The notes: generated by a model not told the origin, from the letters alone. Shown: positions 50,948 through 60,278, numbered from the stretch's first letter. The stretch: DNA of 63,303 nucleotides from Lachnospiraceae bacterium (GCA_022510705.1 JAFLSX010000004.1:1-63303); one strand, 5' to 3'. Program-made: numbers and translations.

Positions 50948-51637
50948 ATGCGTTATGATGTAATACTTTGGGATGCGGATAATACGTTGTTGGATTTTGA
51001 TTATTCCCAACGTTTTGCTTTCAGCAAGAGCCTGCAGGAAATCCATATAACACCTACGGAAGATATTATTCAAAATTACAGAGATATAAACGATAGCTGG
51101 TGGAAGCGGTTAGAGCGCGGAGAAGTGACCAAGTCCCAGCTTTTAACGGGACGCTTTGTGGATTTATTTGCGGCATACGGGATTGTTTGTGAAGACATAC
51201 CCGGTTTTTGCAAACGGTATCAGCAGTATCTGGGCAGTATCTATAAATACATGGACGACTCTCTGGAAGTATGTAAAAGCCTTATGGGTAAGTGCAGGCA
51301 GTTTGTGGTGACAAACGGAGTGACTGCCACCCAGTTAGGTAAGCTGCGCATGGCGGGGTTTGAACAGGTGATGGAGAAGATTTTTATTTCGGAACAGTTG
51401 GGTATCCCCAAGCCGCAAAAAGAGTTTTTTGACAGAGTATTTGAGCAGCTGAAAGGAGTGCCTCTTGAGAGAATCTTAATTGTGGGCGATTCCCTTACAA
51501 GTGATATGAAGGGCGGCAATCTGGCCGGAATCGACACCTGTTGGTACAACCCCACGGATTTACCCAATACTTTAGGGATAAAAACCACTTTTATCATACG
51601 CAATCTCAAAGAGGTTCCTAAGATTTTGGAGGGATAA
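50948..51637 (+). CDS. YjjG-family HAD nucleotidase
   Basis: 229 aa haloacid-dehalogenase phosphatase. Motif I is LWDADNTLLDFD (D9, D11), motif II VTNGV, and motif III/IV with K in IPKPQKEFF and GDSLTSDMKGG. The family includes YjjG, which dephosphorylates non-canonical pyrimidine nucleotides, and fits the nucleotide genes around it. GGGAGG lies before ATG 50948; the earlier frame start overlaps the terminator. Confidence 0.88.
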   Translation: MRYDVILWDADNTLLDFDYSQRFAFSKSLQEIHITPTEDIIQNYRDINDSWWKRLERGEVTKSQLLTGRFVDLFAAYGIVCEDIPGFCKRYQQYLGSIYKYMDDSLEVCKSLMGKCRQFVVTNGVTATQLGKLRMAGFEQVMEKIFISEQLGIPKPQKEFFDRVFEQLKGVPLERILIVGDSLTSDMKGGNLAGIDTCWYNPTDLPNTLGIKTTFIIRNLKEVPKILEG

Positions 51638-52633
51638 ATGGCAAAATCTGTAAATCAAAAGTTGAAGTTATTTTATATCTTACAAATGCTCATGGAGAAT
51701 ACCGATGAGGAACATGTTTTAAGCACCCAGGATATTATTGATAAACTGGCGGCTAATGACATTAAAGCGGAGAGGAAGACTATCTATGATGATATGGCCT
51801 GTCTGCAGGATTTTGGTTATGATATTATTTTAAAGAAGGGCAAGGTGGGAAGCGGCTATTACCTTGCCAGCAGAGACTTTGAACTGGCGGAACTGAAGCT
51901 ATTGGTGGATGCCGTACAGGCTTCCCGTTTTATGACAGTCAAAAAATCCAGGGAGTTAATTAAAAAACTGGAAAAGTTGGCCAGCAGGCATCAGGCAGGT
52001 CAGTTGCAGCGTCAGGTTTACGTGTCGGGACGGGTCAAAACGGAAAATGAAAGAATTTACTATAACGTGGATACGCTGTATCGGGCAATCAGCGAAAATG
52101 TGCAGATCAGTTTTACCTATTTGGAATGGAGCCTTTCCAAAGAATTACAACCTAAAAAGTCCGGTGAAAAATATTTGGTAAGTCCATGGGCGCTGATCTG
52201 GGACGATGAGAATTATTATCTGGCGGCCTACGATGAGAAGGCGGATATGCTCAAGCATTACCGAGTGGATAAAATGGGCGGTGTTGCACTGACAAAGAAA
52301 GAAAGAGCCGGCAGAGAGCAGTTTGAAAAGGTGGGACTGGCGGAGTATACCAAGCGTACGTTCGGTATGTTTGGCGGAGAAGAGGAAATTGTAACTTTAG
52401 AGTTTTCAGATAGGCTGATCGGCGTTGTCATGGACAGATTCGGAAAGGAAACGGAAATCCGTTGCACAAATGAGGGGGGATTTACCGTCAGGATCAAAGC
52501 GGCAGTCAGTAATCAATTTTTTGGCTGGCTGGCCGGTCTGGGAAAGGATGTTAAGATTCTTGCGCCTGATTATGTGAAGACGGAATATCTTACATGGTTG
52601 GAGGAAATCTTAAAAGCACAGCAGGATAGATAA
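51638..52633 (+). CDS. WYL-domain transcriptional regulator
   Basis: 331 aa. An N-terminal winged helix (LSTQDIIDKLAANDIKAERKTIYDDMACLQDFGY) is followed by a WYL-type sensor domain (ISFTYLEWSL, KYLVSPWALIWDDENYYLAAYD) and a C-terminal extension. Such proteins bind nucleotides or DNA damage-related ligands and control many accessory functions. It starts immediately after the HAD gene's stop, so they are cotranscribed. The target is unknown. Confidence 0.88.
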   Translation: MAKSVNQKLKLFYILQMLMENTDEEHVLSTQDIIDKLAANDIKAERKTIYDDMACLQDFGYDIILKKGKVGSGYYLASRDFELAELKLLVDAVQASRFMTVKKSRELIKKLEKLASRHQAGQLQRQVYVSGRVKTENERIYYNVDTLYRAISENVQISFTYLEWSLSKELQPKKSGEKYLVSPWALIWDDENYYLAAYDEKADMLKHYRVDKMGGVALTKKERAGREQFEKVGLAEYTKRTFGMFGGEEEIVTLEFSDRLIGVVMDRFGKETEIRCTNEGGFTVRIKAAVSNQFFGWLAGLGKDVKILAPDYVKTEYLTWLEEILKAQQDR

Positions 52634-52655
52634 AATCAAGAAGGAAGGTTGCAGT

Positions 52656-53822
52656 ATGCAGGCAGCAAAGAGAATGAAAGAGTTGGAAGGCGGTATTTTC
52701 CAGCTTTTAAATGAGAAAAAGAATGAAGTGGAAGCACAGGGAAGAAAGGTTTTTAATCTTTCGGTGGGAACACCGGATTTTCCGCCGGCGCCCCATGTGA
52801 TGGAAGCAGTGGCAAAAGCAGCTATGCAGCCTGAAAACTATAAATATGCCTTAACAGATTTACCGGAACTTACAAAAGCAGTACAGCAGCGTTTTACGGA
52901 CAGATATGGGGTAAACCTTTCGGAAGAGGAAATTATGAGTGTATACGGATCTCAGGAGGGGATTGCACATATTGGACTGACACTGTTTGATGAAGGGGAT
53001 ATTGTACTGGTACCGGATCCGGGATATCCCATCTTTTCTATCGGCCCCTTTTTGGCCGGTGCAAGAATAGAAAAATACGAACTCCTGCCGGAGAGGGATT
53101 ACCTGCCTAATCTGCCTGTGCTTGAGAAAGCGTACGGGCACAGAGCAAAGGCCATGATCGTATCCTATCCCCTCAATCCCATTTGTAAATGTGCGCCCAA
53201 AAGTTTTTATGAGGAATTGATTCCCTGGGCAATGCGAAATGATATTGTGATCATTCACGACAACGCTTATTCGGATATTATCTATGACGGAAGAGAGGGG
53301 GATTCCATTCTTTCCATACCCGGTGCAAAAGAGGTCTGCGTGGAATTTTATTCTTTGTCAAAATCCTATAACTACACCGGTGCCAGAATGGGATTTTTAG
53401 TAGGAAATAAAGAAGTTATTGCAAATTTTAATAAGCTCCGCTCCCAGATTGACTACGGTACCTTCCTGCCGGTCCAGTACGGCGCTATTGCGGCGTTAAC
53501 AGGAAGTGACGACTATGTAAAGGAGCAGTGCCGCAAATATGAGGAGCGCCGGAATGCGCTCTGTGACGGATTGACAGCTTTGGGCTGGAAGGTGGAACGC
53601 AGCGAGGGAACAATGTTTGCTTGGGCGAAGATTCCGGAAGGATTTTCAGACGATACAGATTTTGTTATGACCCTGTTAGAACGGACAGGCTTACTGGTTA
53701 CTCCGGGCAGTAGTTTCGGAGAAAAGGGGAAGGGATATGTGCGTTTTGCATTGACGCTGCCTGTAGAGGCTATACAGGAGGCAGTGGAGGCAGTGAAAAA
53801 AAGCGGTATCCTAAAGAGATAA
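52656..53822 (+). CDS. Class I/II PLP-dependent aminotransferase
   Basis: 388 aa. PLP lysine lies in YSLSKSYNYTGARMGF, with DNAYSDIIYDG as the PLP-contact block and SVGTPDFPP near the start. It resembles LL-diaminopimelate aminotransferase and related aspartate-type enzymes, so a role in lysine/diaminopimelate or aspartate-family metabolism is possible, but the substrate cannot be fixed from sequence alone. GAAGGAAGG precedes the ATG. Confidence 0.87.
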   Translation: MQAAKRMKELEGGIFQLLNEKKNEVEAQGRKVFNLSVGTPDFPPAPHVMEAVAKAAMQPENYKYALTDLPELTKAVQQRFTDRYGVNLSEEEIMSVYGSQEGIAHIGLTLFDEGDIVLVPDPGYPIFSIGPFLAGARIEKYELLPERDYLPNLPVLEKAYGHRAKAMIVSYPLNPICKCAPKSFYEELIPWAMRNDIVIIHDNAYSDIIYDGREGDSILSIPGAKEVCVEFYSLSKSYNYTGARMGFLVGNKEVIANFNKLRSQIDYGTFLPVQYGAIAALTGSDDYVKEQCRKYEERRNALCDGLTALGWKVERSEGTMFAWAKIPEGFSDDTDFVMTLLERTGLLVTPGSSFGEKGKGYVRFALTLPVEAIQEAVEAVKKSGILKR

Positions 53823-53827
53823 AAGCA

Positions 53828-53856
53828 TTGACTTTTTGGATATGATTTCATATACT
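53828..53856 (+). promoter_or_regulatory. Sigma-A promoter of nrdD-nrdG-dut
   Basis: TTGACT (53828-53833), 17-nt spacer and TATACT (53851-53856). It leaves a leader of about 95 nt carrying two NrdR-type boxes. Confidence 0.75.
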
Positions 53857-53864
53857 GGATATGG

Positions 53865-53912
53865 ACACTAAATATAGAAGTATACACAAAGAAGAGATAC
53901 TATATCTTGTGA
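53865..53912 (+). promoter_or_regulatory. Tandem NrdR boxes
   Basis: Box 1 ACACTAAATATAGAAG (53865-53880) and box 2 ATACTATATCTTGTGA (53897-53912) each match most of the ACACWATATATWGTGT-type consensus. Their starts are 32 bp apart, about three helical turns, as is usual for paired NrdR sites. NrdR represses ribonucleotide reductase genes when dATP is high. Confidence 0.75.
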
Positions 53913-53957
53913 ATGTAGGATGTGTAGGAACCGCAGTTACTTTTGAGGAGGAGCAGG

Positions 53958-56147
53958 ATGAGCATTGCAGTGGAACAGCCGGGAATGGATACCGTAGATT
54001 ACAAAAAGGAATTTATGCCCGGGAAGTCGGTAGTGGTGATCAAGAAGGACGGCAGCAAGGAAGCCTTTAATATGCAGAAGGTCGTGGATGCGGTGGGAAA
54101 GAGCGCATACCGCGCCTTGACAAAGTTTACTGAAGAAGATAAACGACACATATGTCAGCATGTTGTGGAGAAGGTGGAGGAACTGGATCAGGAGGAAATC
54201 CCCATTCAGATCATGCACAATATTGTGGAGAGTGCTTTGGAGGAGGTAAAACCCATAGTGGCAAAGAGCTATCGGGATTACCGCAATTATAAGCAGGACT
54301 TTGTGCGCATGTTGGATGATGTCTATAAGAAGAGTCAGTCCATCATGTATATCGGAGATAAGGAGAATGCCAATACGGATTCCGCTCTGGTTTCCACCAA
54401 GAGGAGTCTGATCTTTAATCAGTTAAATAAAGAGCTTTACCAGAAATTCTTTTTGACCACGGAAGAAATCCAGGCCTGTAGGGACGGCTATCTCTATGTG
54501 CATGATATGTCTGCCAGAAGGGATACCATGAACTGCTGCCTCTTTGATGTGGAAAATGTGCTTTCCGGTGGTTTTGAAATGGGTAATATCTGGTACAACG
54601 AGCCCAAGACGTTAGACGTGGCTTTCGATGTGATCGGAGATATTGTTTTGAGCGCTGCCAGCCAGCAGTACGGTGGTTTTACCGTACCCAGCGTGGACAA
54701 TATTCTGGAACCCTACGCGGAGAAATCCTATCATAAATATGTGGAAAAATACAAAAGTCTGGGTGTAGAGGAGCAAAAGGCCGAGGAGGTCGCCTATGCT
54801 GACGTGGAAAGAGAGTTTGAGCAGGGATTTCAGGGCTGGGAATATAAGTTCAATACTGTTGCAAGCAGCAGAGGAGATTATCCGTTTATTACCGTGACGG
54901 CCGGAACAGGAACGGGACGTTTTGCCAAGTTGGCCACCATTTCCATGCTCAATGTCAGAAAACAGGGACAGGGCAAAAAAGAATGCAGGAAGCCGGTGCT
55001 GTTCCCTAAAATCGTATTTTTATATGATGAAAATCTGCACGGTCCCGGAAAACCTTTGGAGGATGTTTTTGAGGCGGGTATTCAGTGTTCTGCAAAAACC
55101 ATGTATCCGGATTGGCTGAGTCTGACCGGTAAGGGATATGTGGCAAGTATTTACAAGCAGTACGGCAAGATTATTTCCCCCATGGGATGCCGTGCCTTCT
55201 TATCCCCTTGGTATGAAAGAGGAGGTATGCATCCTGCAGATGAACAGGATACACCGGTATTTGTGGGGCGCTTTAACATTGGTGCAGTATCCCTGCATCT
55301 GCCCATGATACTGGCAAAGGCCAGACAGGAGAGCAGGGATTTTTATGAGGTGTTAGACTATTATCTGGAGCTGATCAGGCAGCTGCACATTCGTACTTAT
55401 GCCTATCTGGGAGAGATGCGTGCTTCCACTAATCCGCTGGCATACTGTGAAGGCGGTTTCTTAGGAGGCAATTTAAAGCTGAGTGATAAAATTAAGCCCT
55501 TATTAAAATCCGCTACCGCAAGTTTCGGCATCACAGCTCTGAATGAACTCCAACAGCTCTACAACGGTAAATCCTTAGTGGAGGATGGACAGTTTGCAGT
55601 GGAGGTTATGGAACATATCAATGCCAAGATCAATGAATTTAAAGAGGCGGACGGTAACCTCTATGCCATCTACGGAACGCCTGCGGAGAGTCTGTGCGGA
55701 TTGCAGATAAAACAATTCAGAAGAAAATACGGCATTATAGAAGGGGTTTCCGACAGGGAATATGTCAGCAATTCTTTCCACTGCCATGTGACAGAGGATA
55801 TCACCCCCATTGAGAAGCAGGATCTGGAGGAACGTTTCTGGAATCTGAGTAACGGGGGGAAGATACAGTATGTGAAGTATCCCATCGATTACAATATCGA
55901 GGCTATTAAGGCTCTGGTAAGAAGAGCCATGGATATGGGCTTTTATGAGGGAGTTAACCTTTCTCTGGCTTACTGTGATGACTGCGGTCATCAGGAATTG
56001 GAAATGGATGTCTGTCCGAAATGCGGCAGTCACAATCTGACCAAGATTGACAGAATGAACGGCTATTTATCTTATTCCCGCGTACATGGAGATACCCGAC
56101 TCAATGAGGCAAAAATGGTTGAAATTGCTGAAAGGAAAAGTATGTAA
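53958..56147 (+). CDS. nrdD: Anaerobic ribonucleoside-triphosphate reductase
   Basis: 729 aa. This oxygen-sensitive class III enzyme makes deoxynucleotides using a glycyl radical. The order is: ATP-cone (VVVIKKDGSKEAFNMQKV, about 15-105), catalytic barrel, a C-terminal zinc site CDDCG...CPKCG, and the radical glycine in RMNGYLSYSRV. Its presence implies anaerobic growth. GAGGAGGAGCAGG precedes ATG 53958; the frame opens at 53943 inside that RBS. The activase NrdG overlaps the stop by 1 nt. Confidence 0.97.
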   Translation: MSIAVEQPGMDTVDYKKEFMPGKSVVVIKKDGSKEAFNMQKVVDAVGKSAYRALTKFTEEDKRHICQHVVEKVEELDQEEIPIQIMHNIVESALEEVKPIVAKSYRDYRNYKQDFVRMLDDVYKKSQSIMYIGDKENANTDSALVSTKRSLIFNQLNKELYQKFFLTTEEIQACRDGYLYVHDMSARRDTMNCCLFDVENVLSGGFEMGNIWYNEPKTLDVAFDVIGDIVLSAASQQYGGFTVPSVDNILEPYAEKSYHKYVEKYKSLGVEEQKAEEVAYADVEREFEQGFQGWEYKFNTVASSRGDYPFITVTAGTGTGRFAKLATISMLNVRKQGQGKKECRKPVLFPKIVFLYDENLHGPGKPLEDVFEAGIQCSAKTMYPDWLSLTGKGYVASIYKQYGKIISPMGCRAFLSPWYERGGMHPADEQDTPVFVGRFNIGAVSLHLPMILAKARQESRDFYEVLDYYLELIRQLHIRTYAYLGEMRASTNPLAYCEGGFLGGNLKLSDKIKPLLKSATASFGITALNELQQLYNGKSLVEDGQFAVEVMEHINAKINEFKEADGNLYAIYGTPAESLCGLQIKQFRRKYGIIEGVSDREYVSNSFHCHVTEDITPIEKQDLEERFWNLSNGGKIQYVKYPIDYNIEAIKALVRRAMDMGFYEGVNLSLAYCDDCGHQELEMDVCPKCGSHNLTKIDRMNGYLSYSRVHGDTRLNEAKMVEIAERKSM

Positions 56148-56659
56148 TGAGATACCATAATATTACCAAGGATGATATGCGCAACGGAGACGGGCTGCGG
56201 GTGGTGCTCTGGCTGGCAGGCTGTTCTCATTGCTGCGAGGGATGTCAGAATCCCCTTACATGGGACCCAAACGGAGGCCTTTTATTTGATGAGTCAGCGA
56301 AAGAGGAATTGTATGAGCAATTGGACAAGCCTTATATAGCCGGTATTACTTTTTCCGGCGGAGATCCGCTGCATCCGGCCAATCGTTTGGAAGTACGGGC
56401 ACTTATGGCGGAAATCAAGGAGAAGTATCCTGATAAAAGCATTTGGTTGTATACCGGAGATTCATGGGAGGACATTTTTTCCTATCCTCTGATGCAGTAT
56501 GTGGATGTGGTGGTGGACGGAGAGTTTTGTAAGGAAGAGTTGGACACCAAGCTGTTGTGGAAGGGCAGCAAGAATCAGAGAGTCATAGATGTGAAACAAA
56601 CACTGGCAGGGCAGGAGAAACAAATTCCCGTTCTGCACTGTGGGGACTATAGCGAATGA
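56147..56659 (+). CDS. nrdG: Anaerobic ribonucleotide reductase activating protein
   Basis: 170 aa radical SAM enzyme that installs the glycyl radical on NrdD. The cluster motif is C26-C30-C33 in CSHCCEGCQNP, with the SAM-binding FSGGDPLHP. It starts at the nrdD stop codon, so production is coupled. Confidence 0.96.
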   Translation: MRYHNITKDDMRNGDGLRVVLWLAGCSHCCEGCQNPLTWDPNGGLLFDESAKEELYEQLDKPYIAGITFSGGDPLHPANRLEVRALMAEIKEKYPDKSIWLYTGDSWEDIFSYPLMQYVDVVVDGEFCKEELDTKLLWKGSKNQRVIDVKQTLAGQEKQIPVLHCGDYSE

Positions 56660-56668
56660 GGAGAGAAT

Positions 56669-57184
56669 ATGCAAAAGGTAGCACAGTTTTTTAAGGTCAG
56701 CGAACAGAATTTTATAGACGCCATGAAGGAGGACTTCCCCGAATACACGGAAGCGGACATCAAAGACATGTATGAGTCCTTAATTTTACCGAACAGGGCA
56801 ACCAAAGGAAGCGCTGGCTATGATTTTCATGCACCGTTTGCCTTTTGTCTGCCGCCGGGAAGTACAATTAAAATACCGACGGGTGTCAGGGTAAAAATTA
56901 ATGAGGGGTGGGTATTAAAACTCTATCCCCGCAGCGGCTTGGGATTTAAATACCGCCTGCAGATGAACAATACGGTGGGTATCATTGACAGTGATTACTT
57001 TGATTCGGACAATGAAGGTCATATATTTGCTAAAATAACCAATGATTCCAACGAAGACAAAACTCTGGAAATTGGTGCGGGCGCGGGTTTCATGCAGGGG
57101 ATTTTTGTGGAATACGGTATTACGGTGGATGACGATGCAGAGGGAGTCCGAAACGGCGGATTCGGCAGTACAACCAAGCAGTAA
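56669..57184 (+). CDS. dut: dUTP diphosphatase
   Basis: 171 aa trimeric dUTPase: motif 1 TKGSAGYDFH, motif 2 PRSGLGFK, motif 3 NNTVGIIDSDYF and C-terminal RNGGFGST. It hydrolyses dUTP to dUMP, preventing uracil in DNA and feeding thymidylate synthesis. An N-terminal ~35-residue helical extension makes it slightly longer than usual. It lies 9 nt after nrdG; grouping with nrdDG joins dNTP production and quality control. Confidence 0.93.
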   Translation: MQKVAQFFKVSEQNFIDAMKEDFPEYTEADIKDMYESLILPNRATKGSAGYDFHAPFAFCLPPGSTIKIPTGVRVKINEGWVLKLYPRSGLGFKYRLQMNNTVGIIDSDYFDSDNEGHIFAKITNDSNEDKTLEIGAGAGFMQGIFVEYGITVDDDAEGVRNGGFGSTTKQ

Positions 57185-57186
57185 AT

Positions 57187-57215
57187 GCATAAAGAACTCT
57201 TTTTTCGGAATACTA
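57187..57215 (+). promoter_or_regulatory. Candidate sigma-G promoter of spoVAF
   Basis: -35 GCATA (57187-57191), 17-nt spacer and AATACTA (57209-57215) resemble the forespore sigma-G pattern (GMATA and CATACTA). The first -10 base differs. Transcription would begin near 57222, inside the hairpin at 57195-57241. Confidence 0.6.
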
Positions 57216-57246
57216 ACCTTAGTAAATCCGGAAAAGGAGTTTTTTT
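57195..57246 (+). terminator. Terminator of nrdD-nrdG-dut that also covers the spoVAF RBS
   Basis: Fifteen continuous pairs, 57195-57209 with 57227-57241 (two G-T), plus an upper TACTA/TAGTA stem, followed by T's to 57246 directly before the ATG. The RBS AAAAGGAG (57232-57239) lies in the 3' arm. Confidence 0.85.
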
Positions 57247-58695
57247 ATGGATAATGCAGAAAGAATTGACAGAGAAAAGAACAGTGGGAAAATAAGCAGT
57301 ACCCTCAAAGAAAACATGGACTACATGAGTGAACGTCTGGCAGTGGATGTGAATTTTGATTTGGTCTACCGGATTATCAAAATCGGCGAGAGAGATGCCT
57401 GTATGTATTTTATAGACGGCTTCTGTAAAGACGAGCTGATGCAGAAAATGCTTCAGTATTTTATGTCTATTTCCAAGGAAGATATGCCGGAGGATGCCCA
57501 TGAAATGAGTAAGCGGCATATCCCTTATGTAGAAGTGGACTTAAAGGATTCCTGGGACGATATTTTATACGGTCTGTTATCCGGCGTATTTGTGTTATTT
57601 GTTGACGGTTATTCCAAGGCTATCATGATCGACTCCAGAACCTATCCGGCCCGAAATGTGACGGAGCCGGATAAGGATAAGGTGCTCAGGGGTTCCAAGG
57701 ACGGTTTTGTAGAAACTTTGATTTTTAATACGGCGTTGATCAGAAGAAGAATCCGCAGCACAGAGCTGAGGATAGAGCTGATGTGCGCCGGGAAAAATTC
57801 TAAGACGGATATTGCAATCTGTTACATGGATTCCAGAGTGGATCACAAATTTTTAGATCATATAAAAAATCGGATCAAGAATATTAAGGTGGATGCCCTC
57901 ACCATGAATCAGGAAAGTCTGGCGGAATGCCTGTATGAAAGAAAGTGGTTCAATCCTTTTCCTAAATTTAAATATTCGGAGCGGCCCGATACGGCAGCTG
58001 CACAGATATTGGAGGGTAATATCATTATTCTGGTGGACAATTCCCCATCGGCCATGATGATGCCCACCTCCATCTTTGACGTGATCGAGGAGGCAGATGA
58101 CTACTATTTTCCGCCTATTACGGGCACCTATCTGCGTCTTTCCCGTTTTTTGATCACACTGCTTACCTACTTTCTAACGCCCACGTTTTTGTTGTTGATG
58201 ATGCACCAGGAGTATATCCCGGAGGCTTTTAGATTCATTGTGTTAAAGGAGGCGGAAAATATTCCCCTTATCTGGCAGTTTTTAATACTGGAACTGGCCA
58301 TAGACGGCTTGCGACTGGCGGCTGTAAACACCCCCAATATGCTGAGCACACCCTTGTCCGTTATGGCGGCCCTGGTACTGGGAGAATTTGCTGTTAACAG
58401 CGGCTGGTTCAATGCAGAAGTAATGCTTTATATGGCGTTTGTGGCAATAGCCAATTATACGCAGTCCAACTATGAATTGAGTTATGCTTTAAAATTCATG
58501 CGGATTCTAACCTTGATCCTAACTTATGTTTTTGGACTGTGGGGTTATATCGGCGGCGTAATCATCTGTCTGTTAATGGTAGTGACTAACAAGACGGTAT
58601 CCAAGCAGAGCTATATTTATCCCTTGCTTCCGCTTAGTCCTAAAAAGCTGGGAGCCAGACTCTTTAGACTGCGGCTTCCGGATGCAAGAAAGTAA
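57247..58695 (+). CDS. spoVAF: Spore germination protein, GerA/SpoVAF family
   Basis: 482 aa. A soluble N-terminal region (about 1-270) is followed by a membrane domain of about five or six helices (from LSRFLITLLTYFLTPTFLLLM), the layout of GerAA and SpoVAF. EGNIIILVDNSPSAMMMPTSIFD is a typical family block. SpoVAF acts with other SpoVA proteins in dipicolinic-acid release and germination in the forespore membrane. No other spoVA or ger genes are beside it. The RBS AAAAGGAG lies in the preceding hairpin. It could also be a GerA-type A subunit. Confidence 0.85.
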   Translation: MDNAERIDREKNSGKISSTLKENMDYMSERLAVDVNFDLVYRIIKIGERDACMYFIDGFCKDELMQKMLQYFMSISKEDMPEDAHEMSKRHIPYVEVDLKDSWDDILYGLLSGVFVLFVDGYSKAIMIDSRTYPARNVTEPDKDKVLRGSKDGFVETLIFNTALIRRRIRSTELRIELMCAGKNSKTDIAICYMDSRVDHKFLDHIKNRIKNIKVDALTMNQESLAECLYERKWFNPFPKFKYSERPDTAAAQILEGNIIILVDNSPSAMMMPTSIFDVIEEADDYYFPPITGTYLRLSRFLITLLTYFLTPTFLLLMMHQEYIPEAFRFIVLKEAENIPLIWQFLILELAIDGLRLAAVNTPNMLSTPLSVMAALVLGEFAVNSGWFNAEVMLYMAFVAIANYTQSNYELSYALKFMRILTLILTYVFGLWGYIGGVIICLLMVVTNKTVSKQSYIYPLLPLSPKKLGARLFRLRLPDARK

Positions 58696-58709
58696 CTTGT
58701 AATTGGGCA

Positions 58710-58738
58710 TTGTCATATTCCGACTTTAATGCTACAAT
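58710..58738 (+). promoter_or_regulatory. Sigma-A type promoter of degV
   Basis: TTGTCA (58710-58715), 17-nt spacer and TACAAT (58733-58738), 37 nt before the start. Confidence 0.65.
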
Positions 58739-58774
58739 ATTATGGTAATATTTGGATTTGGAGGCGGAAAGCGA

Positions 58775-59656
58775 ATGGCAGATTTTAAAATCGTAACGGA
58801 TTCCACGGCGGATTTGCCGGTTGATTATTTAGAGAGATATCAGATAGCTTGTATGAATATGAGCTATATGCTGGATGGGGAAACCTATAGCGGAAATACA
58901 GGCAGAGAACTGCCTTGGAAAGATTTTTACAGAATGATGCGGGAAGAGGGGAAGATGCCTTCCACCTCCCAGATTAACCCGGAAGAAATCCGCAGACATT
59001 TTGAAGAGTATATAAAAGAAGGTTATACGGAAATTTTGTATCTGGCCTTTTCCTCCGGTTTAAGCGGTACCTGCAACAGCGGCAGGATTGCAGCAGAAAC
59101 TGTTATGGATGATCATCCGGAAGTGAAGATTATCGTAGTGGACTCTTTGTGCGCTTCGCTGGGCGAGGGATTGTTTGTACATCGGGCGATGGAAATGAAA
59201 AAGGAAGGAAAGAGTATGCAGGAGACTGCAGACTGGTTAAACGCCCATATCCAAAACTTTGTACATGTCTTTACCGTGGACGATTTAAACCATCTGTACA
59301 GGGGCGGCAGAGTTTCCAAGTCAACAGCGGTAATCGGGACACTGGCAGGTATCAAACCCATTCTGCATGTGGATAAGGAAGGCCATCTGGTGGCAATTGA
59401 TAAGGCCCGCGGCAGAAAAAAGGCATTGCTTAAACTGGTGGACTATATGGCTGACCACATGGGATCCTTAAAGGATGAAAATGACGTTGTTTTTATCAGC
59501 CACGGAGATGCTTTGGAAGATGCAGGATTTGTAGCAGCGCAGATCAAAGAGCGGTTTGGAATTATAGATTTTGTTTTCAACCATATTGGACCTACCGTCG
59601 GTTCGCATTCCGGTCCGGGCACCATTGCCTTGTTCTTTATGGGAGAAGAAAGATAA
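58775..59656 (+). CDS. DegV family fatty-acid-binding protein
   Basis: 293 aa. The N-terminus FKIVTDSTADLP and later TSQINPEE, YLAFSSGLSGTCNSG and VDSLCASLGEGL are diagnostic. DegV (FakB) proteins hold a fatty acid for phosphorylation by FakA, giving acyl-phosphate, the same intermediate made by PlsX; the lipid genes plsX and plsY are elsewhere in this window. ATG 58775 follows GGAGGCGG; the frame opens at 58742 without support. Confidence 0.93.
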   Translation: MADFKIVTDSTADLPVDYLERYQIACMNMSYMLDGETYSGNTGRELPWKDFYRMMREEGKMPSTSQINPEEIRRHFEEYIKEGYTEILYLAFSSGLSGTCNSGRIAAETVMDDHPEVKIIVVDSLCASLGEGLFVHRAMEMKKEGKSMQETADWLNAHIQNFVHVFTVDDLNHLYRGGRVSKSTAVIGTLAGIKPILHVDKEGHLVAIDKARGRKKALLKLVDYMADHMGSLKDENDVVFISHGDALEDAGFVAAQIKERFGIIDFVFNHIGPTVGSHSGPGTIALFFMGEER

Positions 59657-59685
59657 ATCGGATGAAACATACTTTAGGCAAACAA

Positions 59686-59726
59686 ATACGGCACATTCCT
59701 AAAACTTTTGGAATGTGCCGTTTCTT
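59686..59726. terminator. Bidirectional terminator between degV and ppa
   Basis: A perfect 12-bp stem, ACGGCACATTCC (59688-59699) with GGAATGTGCCGT (59710-59721), has T-rich tracts on both strands between two convergent genes. Confidence 0.85.
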
Positions 59727-60278
59727 TTACCAGCTTCTTATAAATTTGTCGATGTAATTGTCCAGACAATGCTCAATGACCCGGATAGCCTCTTCTCGGT
59801 TTCCCTGTTCGTTTACGTCGGTGGTTTTGTGCTCCAAAGCTTTGTAAATGGTGAAGAAGTGCTCCATTTCCTGAACGACGTGAGCGGGAAGCTCGGATAT
59901 GTCATGATAGTTGTTATATGTAGGATCATTAAAAGGAACCGCAATGATCTTTTCATCCTTTTTCCCGCTGTCCAACATGGAAATAACACCGATGGGATAC
60001 GCCCTTACCAACGTCAGTGGGGATACCGGCTCTGAGCAGAGCAGCAGTACGTCCAAAGGATCTCCGTCATCACCATAGGTTCTGGGAATGAAACCGTAAT
60101 TGGCAGGATAGTGGGTGGAGGTATACAGGATACGGTCCAAAATAATATAGCCGGTTTCCTTGTCCAACTCATATTTATTCTTGCTGCCCTTGGGGATTTC
60201 GATCACGCAGATGAAATCTGTAGGGGTAACTCTTTTTACATTTATATTGTGCCAGATGCTTGTGTTAATGCTGTCCAT
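59727..60278 (-). CDS. ppa: Inorganic pyrophosphatase, family I
   Basis: 183 aa. The active-site signature DGDPLDVLLL carries D71, D73 and D76; YGFIPRTYGD and the N-terminal VIEIPKGSKNKYE are also typical. It hydrolyses pyrophosphate released by biosynthesis, including polymerase and PRPP-using reactions. GAGAGG lies 5 nt before the start on the minus strand, and a good promoter lies upstream. Confidence 0.95.
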   Translation of the reverse strand: MDSINTSIWHNINVKRVTPTDFICVIEIPKGSKNKYELDKETGYIILDRILYTSTHYPANYGFIPRTYGDDGDPLDVLLLCSEPVSPLTLVRAYPIGVISMLDSGKKDEKIIAVPFNDPTYNNYHDISELPAHVVQEMEHFFTIYKALEHKTTDVNEQGNREEAIRVIEHCLDNYIDKFIRSW

